Both the position numbers and the translations under genes were made by a program. The notes under the pieces are model-generated. The model had not been told where the DNA came from. It made no database searches and saw only the letters and a program-made list of their open reading frames with translations. Shown here piece after piece: positions 6,314-14,609 of a stretch of DNA of 15,209 bases (positions are counted from its first letter, which is position 1; every line of letters begins with the position of its first letter). Source of the DNA: an uncultured Actinomycetes bacterium (GTDB taxonomy: Bacteria > Actinomycetota > Actinomycetes > Nanopelagicales > Nanopelagicaceae); assembly GCA_903867285.1 (NCBI GenBank), contig CAIPQX010000059.1, positions 1 through 15,209 of the forward strand. The letters run 5' to 3'.

Positions 6314-8109
6314 TCTCCGGTGACACTTTTAGAAAGCGGATTCGCTACTTAGTTGGGGGATTTCTCTTCATCTTTCTAATTTTTGGTGCGCGTTTAATCG
6401 ATGTGCAAGCGGTGCAGGCCAGCGGTTATGCAAAGCGCGCCACAAACGAGATGGTGAATAGATCGGTGTGGCTGGCTCCGCGAGGAACCATTACCGACGT
6501 CAATGGAGTTGTATTAGCAAGGAGCGAAGCTGCCAAAAACATAATCGTCGATCAGACGATGATTGCAGATCCCGCAACGACCGCTCTAGTGACCGCCGCC
6601 GTCCTCGGCCTACCTGTTGCTAACTTACAGGCGCTCTTAACCGGGACAAAACGTTACCAAGTAATTGAAAATGGCGTTGCTCCGATCGTTTGGGATAACT
6701 TGCAAAGCGCTCTGACCGCCTACAATATTGAAGTTGAAAAGAAACCCGATGGATTGTCCAAGAGGCTCGTTGGATTCTTCAGCGAGAATGCGTATACAAG
6801 AAATTATCCAACGGGCTCTCTCGCCTCATCTTTGGTGGGATTAACTAACGCCGCAAATCAAGGCGCTGCTGGAATTGAGGCTAGTATGAATACCGCTCTC
6901 ACTGGAACTAACGGTGAGTACGACTATGTGAACGGTGATGGTGCGATTATTCCTGGATCGCAACAGTTCATTACCGCTGCAAAGCCAGGGACCAATGTGC
7001 GATTGACTATCGAGCGCGATATTCAATGGGTTGCACAAGATGCGATCTCTGCCGCCGTGAAGAGCGCCAAAGCCTTATCTGGAACGGTCATTGTGATGGA
7101 TCCCAAGACTGGCGCGATTTTGGCTCAGGCCAGCGCCCCCACCTTTAATCCCAATGACCGCTCCAAGATCACTCTGGCACAGTTGAGCAACCCCGCAGTT
7201 GCGGATGTTTATGAACCGGGATCGACCGGAAAGGTTATAACCGTTGCCGCCGCGCTGGAAGAGGGAACGACAACGCCAACTACGCTCTACACAATTCCAA
7301 ATGTCTTCAAAGCAGGGGGTCGCATCTTCCATGATGACAAGAGTCACCCAACCGAGCACTTAACGACCGCTGGAGTGCTAGCTGTGTCCAGCAATATCGG
7401 CGCGATTCAAATCGGAGCAACGCTCTCTCACGATACCTTCTATTCATACCTGCAAAAGTTTGGAATCGGTCAAAGTACAGGTTCGAATCTCTCTGGTGAG
7501 TCTGCCGGCATCTTGCATCCGGTGGCAGCGTGGTCGAAATCTTCAGCACCAACGATCGCTTTTGGTCAAGGATATTCGGTGACCGCGATGCAGGCGACCG
7601 ATGTCTTTGCGACCATCGCTAACAATGGGGTGCGAGTAACTCCAAATGTTGTTGCCGGAACGATTGACTCGCGTGGTGTCTACACGCCATCGAAGCCATC
7701 CACACAAATCCAAGTTGTCAGTGCAGATACAGCTCTTAAAATTCGCACCATGCTAGAGGGCGTTGTTTCAAGTGAAGGAACCGCGCCGGCTGCCGAAATA
7801 CCGGGATACAAAGTCGCGGGCAAGACCGGAACCGCAATGCGTATCGATTCACGGTGTGGTTGTTACCGTGGATACACCGCTTCATTTATTGGAATGGCTC
7901 CCGCCGAGGCGCCTCGATATGTCGTAAGTGTTGTCATTCAAAACCCACAGGGGATGCACTTTGGTGGGGAGATCGCCGCGCCGGTCTTTAAAAAGGTAAT
8001 GAGCTTCGTCCTGCAAACCAAGCAAGTTCAACCTACTCCTTCCACCCAAAAAGCATATCCACTTACCCAGGCGGCACTTCGAGTAGCAACAGTTGTGGTG
8101 AAGCCATGA
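6310..8109 (+). CDS. ftsI: Peptidoglycan D,D-transpeptidase FtsI (class B PBP3)
   Basis: Septal penicillin-binding protein that cross-links peptides in newly made division-site peptidoglycan, partnered with FtsW encoded further along. The 599 residues comprise a short cytoplasmic start, one membrane anchor (about 14-33), the PBP dimerisation domain beginning near LAPRGTITDVNGVVLA (55-70), and a transpeptidase domain. Its three active-site motifs are visible: STGK with nucleophile Ser305 and Lys308 in EPGSTGKVIT, SSN at 360-362, and KTG at 505-507 in VAGKTGTAMR. The region after KTG (CGCYRGYTASFIGMAP) resembles actinobacterial homologues as I recall them. No PASTA domains are seen. The C-terminal tail after residue 570 is proline- and threonine-rich and probably flexible. 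It overlaps its neighbours on both sides by four bases (ATGA). Confidence 0.96.
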   Translation: MISGDTFRKRIRYLVGGFLFIFLIFGARLIDVQAVQASGYAKRATNEMVNRSVWLAPRGTITDVNGVVLARSEAAKNIIVDQTMIADPATTALVTAAVLGLPVANLQALLTGTKRYQVIENGVAPIVWDNLQSALTAYNIEVEKKPDGLSKRLVGFFSENAYTRNYPTGSLASSLVGLTNAANQGAAGIEASMNTALTGTNGEYDYVNGDGAIIPGSQQFITAAKPGTNVRLTIERDIQWVAQDAISAAVKSAKALSGTVIVMDPKTGAILAQASAPTFNPNDRSKITLAQLSNPAVADVYEPGSTGKVITVAAALEEGTTTPTTLYTIPNVFKAGGRIFHDDKSHPTEHLTTAGVLAVSSNIGAIQIGATLSHDTFYSYLQKFGIGQSTGSNLSGESAGILHPVAAWSKSSAPTIAFGQGYSVTAMQATDVFATIANNGVRVTPNVVAGTIDSRGVYTPSKPSTQIQVVSADTALKIRTMLEGVVSSEGTAPAAEIPGYKVAGKTGTAMRIDSRCGCYRGYTASFIGMAPAEAPRYVVSVVIQNPQGMHFGGEIAAPVFKKVMSFVLQTKQVQPTPSTQKAYPLTQAALRVATVVVKP

Positions 8110-9611
8110 GCAGGGAAATTGGCTCGCTTGAACCTGTTGCTCGCTTTGAAAAGAGTTTAGAAGAGTTGGCGAAGTACCTCGGAGTAGATAACGATCATGC
8201 AGACCTCACTTTCAGCGGCCTCACTTTAGATTCACGAGCCGTAAAAACGGGAGATATCTTCTTAGCCCTCCCCGGCGGAAAGGTGCATGGCGCTCACTTC
8301 GCGCACGATGCGATTGCGCAAGGAGCGGTGGCGATCATTACAGATCCATTTGGAGCACAACTAATAAAGGAGAGAATCCCTGTACTTATTCTGAATGATC
8401 CACGTTCTTGGGTTGGCGATATTGCTTCATGGTTTTACCACAATCCCTTCGATGCATTGGATGCGGTGGGAATTACCGGTACGAATGGTAAGACTACGAC
8501 AGCGGCGTTGATTGATGAGATATGGCGTTTAGATGGAAGGGCCACCGGATTTATCGGAACGATTGGAATAACGATCGATGGAGAGGATTTTGCCGCCAGA
8601 TTTACTACGCCGGAGGGCACTGAACTACAGGCGATTGTTGCAACTATGCGTGAACGCCACGTGCGGAATTTGGTCATGGAAGTTAGCAGTCACGCACTTG
8701 CACTGCGACGGGTGGCTGGTGCGCGTTTTTCAGTCGTCGGCTTCACAAATTTAACGCAGGACCACTTGGATTTCCATGGCGATATGGAGAGTTATTTCCA
8801 GGCGAAGGCGCGTCTGTTTACCTCGGAGTATGCGGATAGCGCCATTGTTAATGTCGACGATCCGCACGGACAACAACTCTTTGATAACGCACAAATTCCG
8901 ACACAATCCCTCTCGCGTTCCAACAAGAAGGCCGATTGGTATTACCAGGGCTTCGAGACCGCGCTCTCGGGAAATGGCTATGAGGTCGCTATTCGTGGTC
9001 CTGGTGGCATTCTTATTGAAGGTCACCTTCCCCTCCTGGGACTACACAATTTGGATAATGCGCTCTTGGCTATCGCACTCGCCGTAGAAAGTGGCGTCGA
9101 TCCTGTAGCTGTTTCCTATTACATGCGCACTCTTTCAGCGCCGGTCGGACGGTTGGAGCCAGTAAACATTGGTCAGAAATTCTTAGCGCTCATTGACTAT
9201 GCCCATACTCCGGATGCGGTGAGTCGTGCTTTAGCAACTGCTCGCTCAATTACCTCGGGGCGAGTCATCGCAGTCCTTGGATGTGGTGGAGATAGAGATA
9301 AGAGTAAGCGCCCCCTCATGGGAGAGGCCCTGCGAGCGGGATCGGATTTAGCAATCTTTACCTCAGATAATCCACGTAGTGAAGAACCCCTGCAGATTCT
9401 CAGCGAGATGGTGGGAGATATGCAGAGCGATAGTGATTTGGTAGAACCCGACCGACGCGGCGCAATTGCACTCGCGGTGCTGGAAGCCTCTTCAGGTGAC
9501 TGCGTGATAGTTCTTGGCAAGGGACATGAAAGTGGACAAGAGATTAAGGGCGTTAAGTATCCCTTTGATGATCGCATTGAATTGGCGCGAGCAATCGAGG
9601 AGTTAGCATGA
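8106..9611 (+). CDS. murE: UDP-MurNAc-L-Ala-D-Glu:meso-diaminopimelate ligase
   Basis: Cytoplasmic ATP-dependent ligase adding the third residue of the peptidoglycan stem peptide. The 501-residue protein shows the Mur ligase order: an N-terminal UDP-binding domain with LDSRAVKTGDIF (41-52), P-loop GTNGKTT (125-131), EVSSHALAL (192-200), NLTQDHLDFHG (215-225), the probable carbamylated Lys234 in FQAKARLF, DYAHTPDA (364-371), GCGGDRDKSKRP (392-403), and DNPR (421-424) followed by SEEP. The arginine of DNPR is the known determinant for meso-diaminopimelate over lysine, so the cell wall is probably of the mDAP type. GKGHE (471-475) closes the C-terminal domain. Start and stop each overlap the neighbouring gene by ATGA. 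Confidence 0.97.
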   Translation: MSREIGSLEPVARFEKSLEELAKYLGVDNDHADLTFSGLTLDSRAVKTGDIFLALPGGKVHGAHFAHDAIAQGAVAIITDPFGAQLIKERIPVLILNDPRSWVGDIASWFYHNPFDALDAVGITGTNGKTTTAALIDEIWRLDGRATGFIGTIGITIDGEDFAARFTTPEGTELQAIVATMRERHVRNLVMEVSSHALALRRVAGARFSVVGFTNLTQDHLDFHGDMESYFQAKARLFTSEYADSAIVNVDDPHGQQLFDNAQIPTQSLSRSNKKADWYYQGFETALSGNGYEVAIRGPGGILIEGHLPLLGLHNLDNALLAIALAVESGVDPVAVSYYMRTLSAPVGRLEPVNIGQKFLALIDYAHTPDAVSRALATARSITSGRVIAVLGCGGDRDKSKRPLMGEALRAGSDLAIFTSDNPRSEEPLQILSEMVGDMQSDSDLVEPDRRGAIALAVLEASSGDCVIVLGKGHESGQEIKGVKYPFDDRIELARAIEELA

Positions 9612-10999
9612 TCCCCTTAACCGTTGCAGAGATCGCGGAAATAATCGGAGCCCAAATCGTGGAACTCGATCCAACGATGGTGATCACGGAATATCCAGAG
9701 ATAGATTCCCGTAAAGTAGAAGAGGGTTCCTTCTTTGTTGCTCTACCGGGTGAGCGCGTGGATGGAAATACTTATGCCAAGGAAGCGATTGAAAATGGCG
9801 CACGCTTTGCAATAACAACAATCAATGTGGGAATTCCATCCTTCGTTGTGGCAGATTCTGCAGTTGCCCTAACTGCGTTGGCTACCGCTGCCCGCGCAAG
9901 AATGCAGCACTGCACCTTTATCGGTATCACCGGCTCGCACGGAAAGACCACCACCAAGGATCTATTGGGACACATTCTTCCCATCAAGGGGGAGTGCACT
10001 GTTCCTGCTGGTTCATTCAACAATGAGATCGGCGTCCCTCTAACTATTTTGCGCTGCACCGATGCCACACGCTTCTGTGTAGTTGAAATGGGAGCAAGGC
10101 ACATGGGGGATATCACGGCTCTCTGTGCAATTGCCAAACCCCAAATTGGAGTTGTCCTTGTAGTTGGTAGCGCCCACCTTGGTGAGTTTGGAAGTCGCGC
10201 GGCGATTGCCAAGGCCAAAGGTGAGTTGATCGATGCTTTACCAGAGCATGGCGTGGCTGTACTTGGGGAATACGACGAGCTAACACCGCACATGGGTGAG
10301 GGGAGTGCTCGCAAGAGAATTACCTTTGGTGAAAAGAGCACGAGCAAGGTGCGAGCTGCTGACTTGGAATTCCGAGAAGGCCTCGCCCACTTTGATCTTG
10401 TGAGTGAGTCTGGCAGGGCACCCGTTGCACTTCGCCTTCTAGGGGCGCATCAAGTTGCGAATGCACTAGCAGCAGCAGCGGTCGCCCTAGAAGTTGGAAT
10501 CCCCATTGACTCGGTCGCTGCAGCGCTATCGACGGCGGAACCGCGGAGCAAATGGCGCATGGAATTGCATGATGTAGATGAACTCTTGCTCATAAACGAT
10601 TCGTATAATGCAAATCCAGAGAGCATGCAGGCCGCGCTGCGGACTCTCGTGCTATTGACACAAGAGCGTGGGGGATCCTCCTGGGCCGTGCTCGGGAAAA
10701 TGCATGAAATCGGCGAGTCAGAACGGGAAGAGCATCTGCGAATTGGCAGACTCGCCTCTAAGTTGGGGGTGGATCATTTGGTCGCAGTCGGAACAGAGCT
10801 TTATCTCGATGGGCTCCAACTCGACCCCAGCGCCGGAGATGAGATGTTGACCCATTACTTCCTGACGCAAGAAGAAGCGCTAGAGATGTTGATTCATGTT
10901 CAACGCGGGGATGTGCTCTTAGTAAAAGCTTCGCGAGCTGAACACCTCGATGAGCTCGCCGAAAAGTTACTAGCGAATTGGCAGGTTGAAGAAGAATGA
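9608..10999 (+). CDS. murF: UDP-MurNAc-tripeptide:D-alanyl-D-alanine ligase
   Basis: Final cytoplasmic Mur ligase; it attaches the D-Ala-D-Ala dipeptide to make UDP-MurNAc-pentapeptide. The protein has 463 residues. Motifs are EIDSRKVEEGSFFVALPGER in the N-terminal domain (31-50), P-loop GSHGKTT (109-115), SFNNEIGVPLT (136-146), VEMGARHMGDI (159-169), GAHQVANALAA (279-289) and NDSYNANPESM (330-340), all in the order expected for MurF. The C-terminal domain has VLGKMHEIGE and VLLVKASRAEHLDEL. The ATG overlaps the murE TGA and the TGA overlaps the mraY ATG, each by four bases. No own ribosome binding site stands out, which points to translational coupling. Confidence 0.97.
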   Translation: MIPLTVAEIAEIIGAQIVELDPTMVITEYPEIDSRKVEEGSFFVALPGERVDGNTYAKEAIENGARFAITTINVGIPSFVVADSAVALTALATAARARMQHCTFIGITGSHGKTTTKDLLGHILPIKGECTVPAGSFNNEIGVPLTILRCTDATRFCVVEMGARHMGDITALCAIAKPQIGVVLVVGSAHLGEFGSRAAIAKAKGELIDALPEHGVAVLGEYDELTPHMGEGSARKRITFGEKSTSKVRAADLEFREGLAHFDLVSESGRAPVALRLLGAHQVANALAAAAVALEVGIPIDSVAAALSTAEPRSKWRMELHDVDELLLINDSYNANPESMQAALRTLVLLTQERGGSSWAVLGKMHEIGESEREEHLRIGRLASKLGVDHLVAVGTELYLDGLQLDPSAGDEMLTHYFLTQEEALEMLIHVQRGDVLLVKASRAEHLDELAEKLLANWQVEEE

Positions 11000-12066
11000 A
11001 GGAGATTCTGCTTGCAGGCACTATTTCTACCCTGCTCAGTTTTGCGCTTACACCAACCTTTATTCGTTTTTTAGCGGCGCGCGGCTATGGCCAGCAGATT
11101 CGTGATGATGGCCCTACCAGCCACCACGTGAAACGCGGTACGCCCACGATGGGGGGAGTAGTTCTCGTTATCGCAGCGGTCTTAGGTTATTTTACATCCC
11201 ACCTTATTAATGGAGTGCGGGTCAGCGCATCTGCGCTCCTGGTTATTGGATTGGTTCTAGGTTTGGGATTTGTTGGCCTGCTGGATGATTGGTTAAAGAT
11301 TGTTAAACAGCGCTCGTTAGGGTTACGCGCCAAACAGAAACTCGCCGGCCAAGCGTTGGTCGCCGCCGGCTTTGCATTTGCCGGACTGCACTTCAAAGAT
11401 AGTTTTAAGTTGACGCCAATTTCATTTCATCTCTCTACGGTGCGAGACACCTCTCTGGCGCTTGGTACGGGTTTTGTAATTATTTGGGTGGTCTTTCTCG
11501 TCCTGGGTACTAGTAACGGCGTGAATCTCACCGATGGACTCGATGGATTGGCAAGTGGGACATCGATCATGACGCTCCTCGCCTTTGTGGTTATCGGCGT
11601 CTGGGAGTTTCGCCAGAGCTGCGGATTGGGAAGCGTCGAAGTATTAACATCGAAGTGTTACATGGTGCGCGACCCACTCGATCTCGCCGTCTTGGCCGCG
11701 GCCTTTGCTGGCTCATGTGCAGGTTTTCTCTGGTGGAATACCTCGCCAGCTCGAATCTTTATGGGAGATGTCGGCTCGCTGGCACTCGGTGGCGCCATCG
11801 CTGGATTGGCAATCACCTTGCGCATCGAGATGTTGCTCGCTGCGCTCGGCGGGCTCTTCGTCATCATTACCATGTCGGTGATTATTCAAACTTTGTATTT
11901 CAAGTTATCGGGTGGAAAGCGCGTCTTTAGAATGGCGCCATTGCAACATCACTTTGAACTATTGGGGTGGGCTGAAGTAACGATCGTCATCAGGTTCTGG
12001 ATTATCGCGGGTCTGAGCGTGGCGGCGGGACTCGGTCTCTTCTATGCGCAGTGGGTGACCTCCTAA
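10996..12066 (+). CDS. mraY: Phospho-N-acetylmuramoyl-pentapeptide transferase
   Basis: Integral membrane enzyme that transfers phospho-MurNAc-pentapeptide from UDP to undecaprenyl phosphate, giving lipid I. The 356 residues form about ten hydrophobic segments. Diagnostic motifs are KRGTPTMGG (46-54), LLDDWLKI with the Asp97-Asp98 pair, NGVNLTDGLDGLASG (174-188), RIFMGDVGSLALGG with Asp258 (253-266), and FRMAPLQHHFELLGW (311-325), which includes the conserved HHF. Residues 204-226, between NLTDGLDGLA and the next membrane segment, form a moderately long loop with two cysteines (209 and 221), a detail I would not over-read. The stop TAA at 12064-12066 is directly followed by the murD ATG. Confidence 0.97.
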   Translation: MKEILLAGTISTLLSFALTPTFIRFLAARGYGQQIRDDGPTSHHVKRGTPTMGGVVLVIAAVLGYFTSHLINGVRVSASALLVIGLVLGLGFVGLLDDWLKIVKQRSLGLRAKQKLAGQALVAAGFAFAGLHFKDSFKLTPISFHLSTVRDTSLALGTGFVIIWVVFLVLGTSNGVNLTDGLDGLASGTSIMTLLAFVVIGVWEFRQSCGLGSVEVLTSKCYMVRDPLDLAVLAAAFAGSCAGFLWWNTSPARIFMGDVGSLALGGAIAGLAITLRIEMLLAALGGLFVIITMSVIIQTLYFKLSGGKRVFRMAPLQHHFELLGWAEVTIVIRFWIIAGLSVAAGLGLFYAQWVTS

Positions 12067-13419
12067 ATGTCATTCATGCATGAACTGTCGGCCAAAAAGA
12101 TTGCCATCGTTGGCGCTGGGGTGACAGGTTCTGCTCTCTTGGATTTCTTTATCACACGGGGTATCAATGCAGATTTGTTTGATGAGAGAGCTCCAGGAGC
12201 GCTGCGTGAGGTGAACTCCACGTATGACCTCGCTGTTGTATCTCCAGGTTGGCGTACCGACCATCCCATCATCATGGCCCTTGAAGCAACCGGTTGTGAG
12301 ATTCTGGGAGAGATCGATTTCGCCTGGAGGATTAAAGAGGGGATCGCACCTGATCAGAAGTGGATCGCGCTTACTGGCACGAATGGAAAAACCACCACCA
12401 TTCAAATGGTGCAATCAATCTTTGATTACAGCACCATGAGCGGCATCGCCTGTGGAAATGTGGGGGAGCCCGTCATTGCGGTACTTGCTTCGGGTGAAAG
12501 TTATGATTTTCTCGCCTTAGAACTATCATCATTCCAATTGCAGTGGAGTAGGTTGCCACGTTACGAGGCGGTGGCACTTCTTAATATTGCGCCCGACCAT
12601 ATCGATTGGCACGGCTCATTCGATCAGTATGCGCTAGCGAAATTGAAACTTTTGGATGCGTGCGAAGTTGCAATAATCAATGGAGAAGATAGCGAAAGCG
12701 TTATTAGATCGGCATCGTGGTCTGGACGGAAAATTTTTTATAATCTCGATACTCCACAGGCTGGTGAATTGGGGCTAGTTGAGAATCTTCTCGTCGATCG
12801 GGCATTTACCTCGGATCCATCGCGCGCTCTTGATTTTGCCGAGCTCTCCGATATTCATCCCGCGGTACCCCACAACGTTGCAAATGCCATGGCGGCCGCT
12901 GGTCTTGCTCTTGCCATTGGCATCTCGCATGAAGAGATCAGGGTGGGGCTTAAGAATTTCACATTAGATCGCCATCGCCTCGAGGTGGTGCTCGAAAAAG
13001 ATGGTATTTCATGGGTTAACGATTCAAAGGCAACAAATCCACATGCCGCCGCGGCAGCGCTGCTCTCACATATCTCGTCGATCTGGATCGCGGGTGGATT
13101 GGCGAAGGGCGCCGAGATGGGGCCACTTATAGAACGTTGCTCGTTGCGAATAAAGGCAGCTATTCTCTTTGGACAAGATGCATCCATAATCGCCACCGCT
13201 CTTTCAAAATTTGCACCACAGATTCCCTATTTCATCATGCCTTTCAGCGGTGACTCACAAGAGTTGATGCTCGATGTTGTTGCGAAGGCAGAAGAGTTGG
13301 CGACAAGTGGAGATACTGTTCTGCTGGCGCCTGCCTGCGCTTCGATGGATCAATTTCAGGATTATGCAGATCGCGGCGAGAAATTTATAGCGGCGGTGCG
13401 GGAGGTGGTGGGACGATGA
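12067..13419 (+). CDS. murD: UDP-MurNAc-L-alanine:D-glutamate ligase
   Basis: Cytoplasmic ATP-dependent ligase that adds D-glutamate to UDP-MurNAc-L-Ala, the step before MurE. The protein has 450 residues. A Rossmann-like N-terminus KKIAIVGAGVTGSALLDFF binds UDP. Then come P-loop GTNGKTT (104-110), ELSSFQLQW (152-160), NIAPDHIDWHGSFDQYALAK (173-192) whose Lys192 is the probable carbamylated lysine, HNVANAMAA (269-277), DRHRLEVV (301-308), NDSKATNPHAA (318-328) and the C-terminal APACASMDQFQDY (421-433). ATG 12067 immediately follows the mraY stop with no spacer. A second ATG at 12076 (residue 4) is a possible alternative. The TGA overlaps the ftsW ATG. Confidence 0.96.
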   Translation: MSFMHELSAKKIAIVGAGVTGSALLDFFITRGINADLFDERAPGALREVNSTYDLAVVSPGWRTDHPIIMALEATGCEILGEIDFAWRIKEGIAPDQKWIALTGTNGKTTTIQMVQSIFDYSTMSGIACGNVGEPVIAVLASGESYDFLALELSSFQLQWSRLPRYEAVALLNIAPDHIDWHGSFDQYALAKLKLLDACEVAIINGEDSESVIRSASWSGRKIFYNLDTPQAGELGLVENLLVDRAFTSDPSRALDFAELSDIHPAVPHNVANAMAAAGLALAIGISHEEIRVGLKNFTLDRHRLEVVLEKDGISWVNDSKATNPHAAAAALLSHISSIWIAGGLAKGAEMGPLIERCSLRIKAAILFGQDASIIATALSKFAPQIPYFIMPFSGDSQELMLDVVAKAEELATSGDTVLLAPACASMDQFQDYADRGEKFIAAVREVVGR

Positions 13420-14609
13420 GTATTAAGGAGACGACCCGCCGGCAAAAATATTCGAATTATTTGCAGCGTCCAGATGCGCCGTATTACATGATTTTAGGGG
13501 CGCTGACTTTTCTATCGGCCTTGGGAATTGTGATGGTTTTATCCGCATCTAGCGTTGTCTCCTTACAGCAGTCCGGCTCCACTTATTCGATCTTCTTTCG
13601 GCAGCTCATCTTTTTCGCCATTTCAATCCTCGCAATTCTCTTGGTTTCCAACTGGAAGACCAGAGTCTGGGATCGGATTACGCGGTACTCCTTTGTGCTC
13701 TCCTTTCTTGCGCTCTGCCTTCCTCTGGTACCTGGAATCAAATTAACGGTCAACGGCAATACCAACTGGATTCACTTTGCTAGTTTCACGATGCAGCCAT
13801 CGGAGTTTGCAAAACTGGGACTTATTTTGTGGTGCGCTGGGCAACTGCGAAAGTTCGATGAGAATGTCCTCGATCGCTCACCTTTTCGCCATGTGGGCTT
13901 TGTTCTCTCGGGAACGCTTCCTCTGATTATTCTCATTCTCAAAGGTGGTGACCTAGGCACCACGGTTATCGTCCTGGGAGTAGTTTCCACGATGCTCTTT
14001 GTGAGCGGGCTTCCGCTGCGCCACTTCATACTCTTAGGAGCGGTAGCGGTCTCGGCCGTTGTGGGATTGGTTGCGCTAGCCCCTTATCGGCTACATCGCT
14101 TCGCCGCGGTATTAGATCCCTTTGCACCAGCGGTGTATAAATTGGCGGGTTGGCAACCGGCGCACTCGGTCATGGGGTTGGCAAGTGGTGGGCTCTTTGG
14201 TGTGGGGTTAGGAGCGAGCCGGCAGAAGTGGGGAAATCTCTCCGAAGCTCATACCGATTTCATCTTTGCAGTAATTGGTGAGGAGCTCGGCCTGCTCGGT
14301 ACCCTGGTCGTATTGATCCTTTATGCCGCTCTTATCTATGGAATCTTTAGAACGGCGATGCAGACTAAGGACATCTTCTCTCGCTATGCCTGTGCTGGCG
14401 TTGGAGCATGGCTCATGATGCAGGTAATTATCAACGTGGGTTCTGTCATCGGAGTTCTCCCCGTAGTTGGCGTCACCCTTCCATTCATAAGTTATGGAGG
14501 ATCTTCGCTCATCGCCAATTCTCTAGGGGTGGGCTATGTCCTTAATATTGCGCGCAAGGATCCACGAGTTCGTGCCGCCATTAAATCTCGAAAGCGTGCA
14601 TCGGCGTGA
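13416..14609 (+). CDS. ftsW: Septal peptidoglycan glycosyltransferase FtsW (SEDS)
   Basis: Polytopic SEDS-family enzyme that polymerises lipid II into glycan strands at the septum, working with FtsI. The 397 residues give about ten hydrophobic segments after a basic cytoplasmic N-terminus. Family motifs are VMVLSASSVVSL (39-50), NGNTNWIHFASFTMQPSEFAK (113-133, the conserved NGxxxWI and QPSE), KGGDLGTT (176-183), LSEAHTDFIFAVIGEELG (275-292) with the putative catalytic Asp281, and LPFISYGGSSLIANSLGVG (355-373). The C-terminal tail is short and basic (KSRKRASA), without the long extension of mycobacterial FtsW. The position between murD and murG, rather than with rodA-type elongation genes, supports FtsW over RodA. 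It overlaps murD by ATGA and murG by GTGA. Confidence 0.95.
   Translation: MSIKETTRRQKYSNYLQRPDAPYYMILGALTFLSALGIVMVLSASSVVSLQQSGSTYSIFFRQLIFFAISILAILLVSNWKTRVWDRITRYSFVLSFLALCLPLVPGIKLTVNGNTNWIHFASFTMQPSEFAKLGLILWCAGQLRKFDENVLDRSPFRHVGFVLSGTLPLIILILKGGDLGTTVIVLGVVSTMLFVSGLPLRHFILLGAVAVSAVVGLVALAPYRLHRFAAVLDPFAPAVYKLAGWQPAHSVMGLASGGLFGVGLGASRQKWGNLSEAHTDFIFAVIGEELGLLGTLVVLILYAALIYGIFRTAMQTKDIFSRYACAGVGAWLMMQVIINVGSVIGVLPVVGVTLPFISYGGSSLIANSLGVGYVLNIARKDPRVRAAIKSRKRASA

Noticed and set aside
7846..7875. Cysteines 516 and 518 of FtsI as an unusual metal site
   Set aside because: The surrounding CGCYRGYTASFIG resembles other actinobacterial FtsI proteins as I recall them, and no further cysteine or histidine ligands cluster nearby.
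9772..10347. A 191-codon open frame on the minus strand inside murF
   Set aside because: It is antisense to a clear murF reading frame, has no recognisable domain or ribosome binding site, and reads as a codon-bias shadow.
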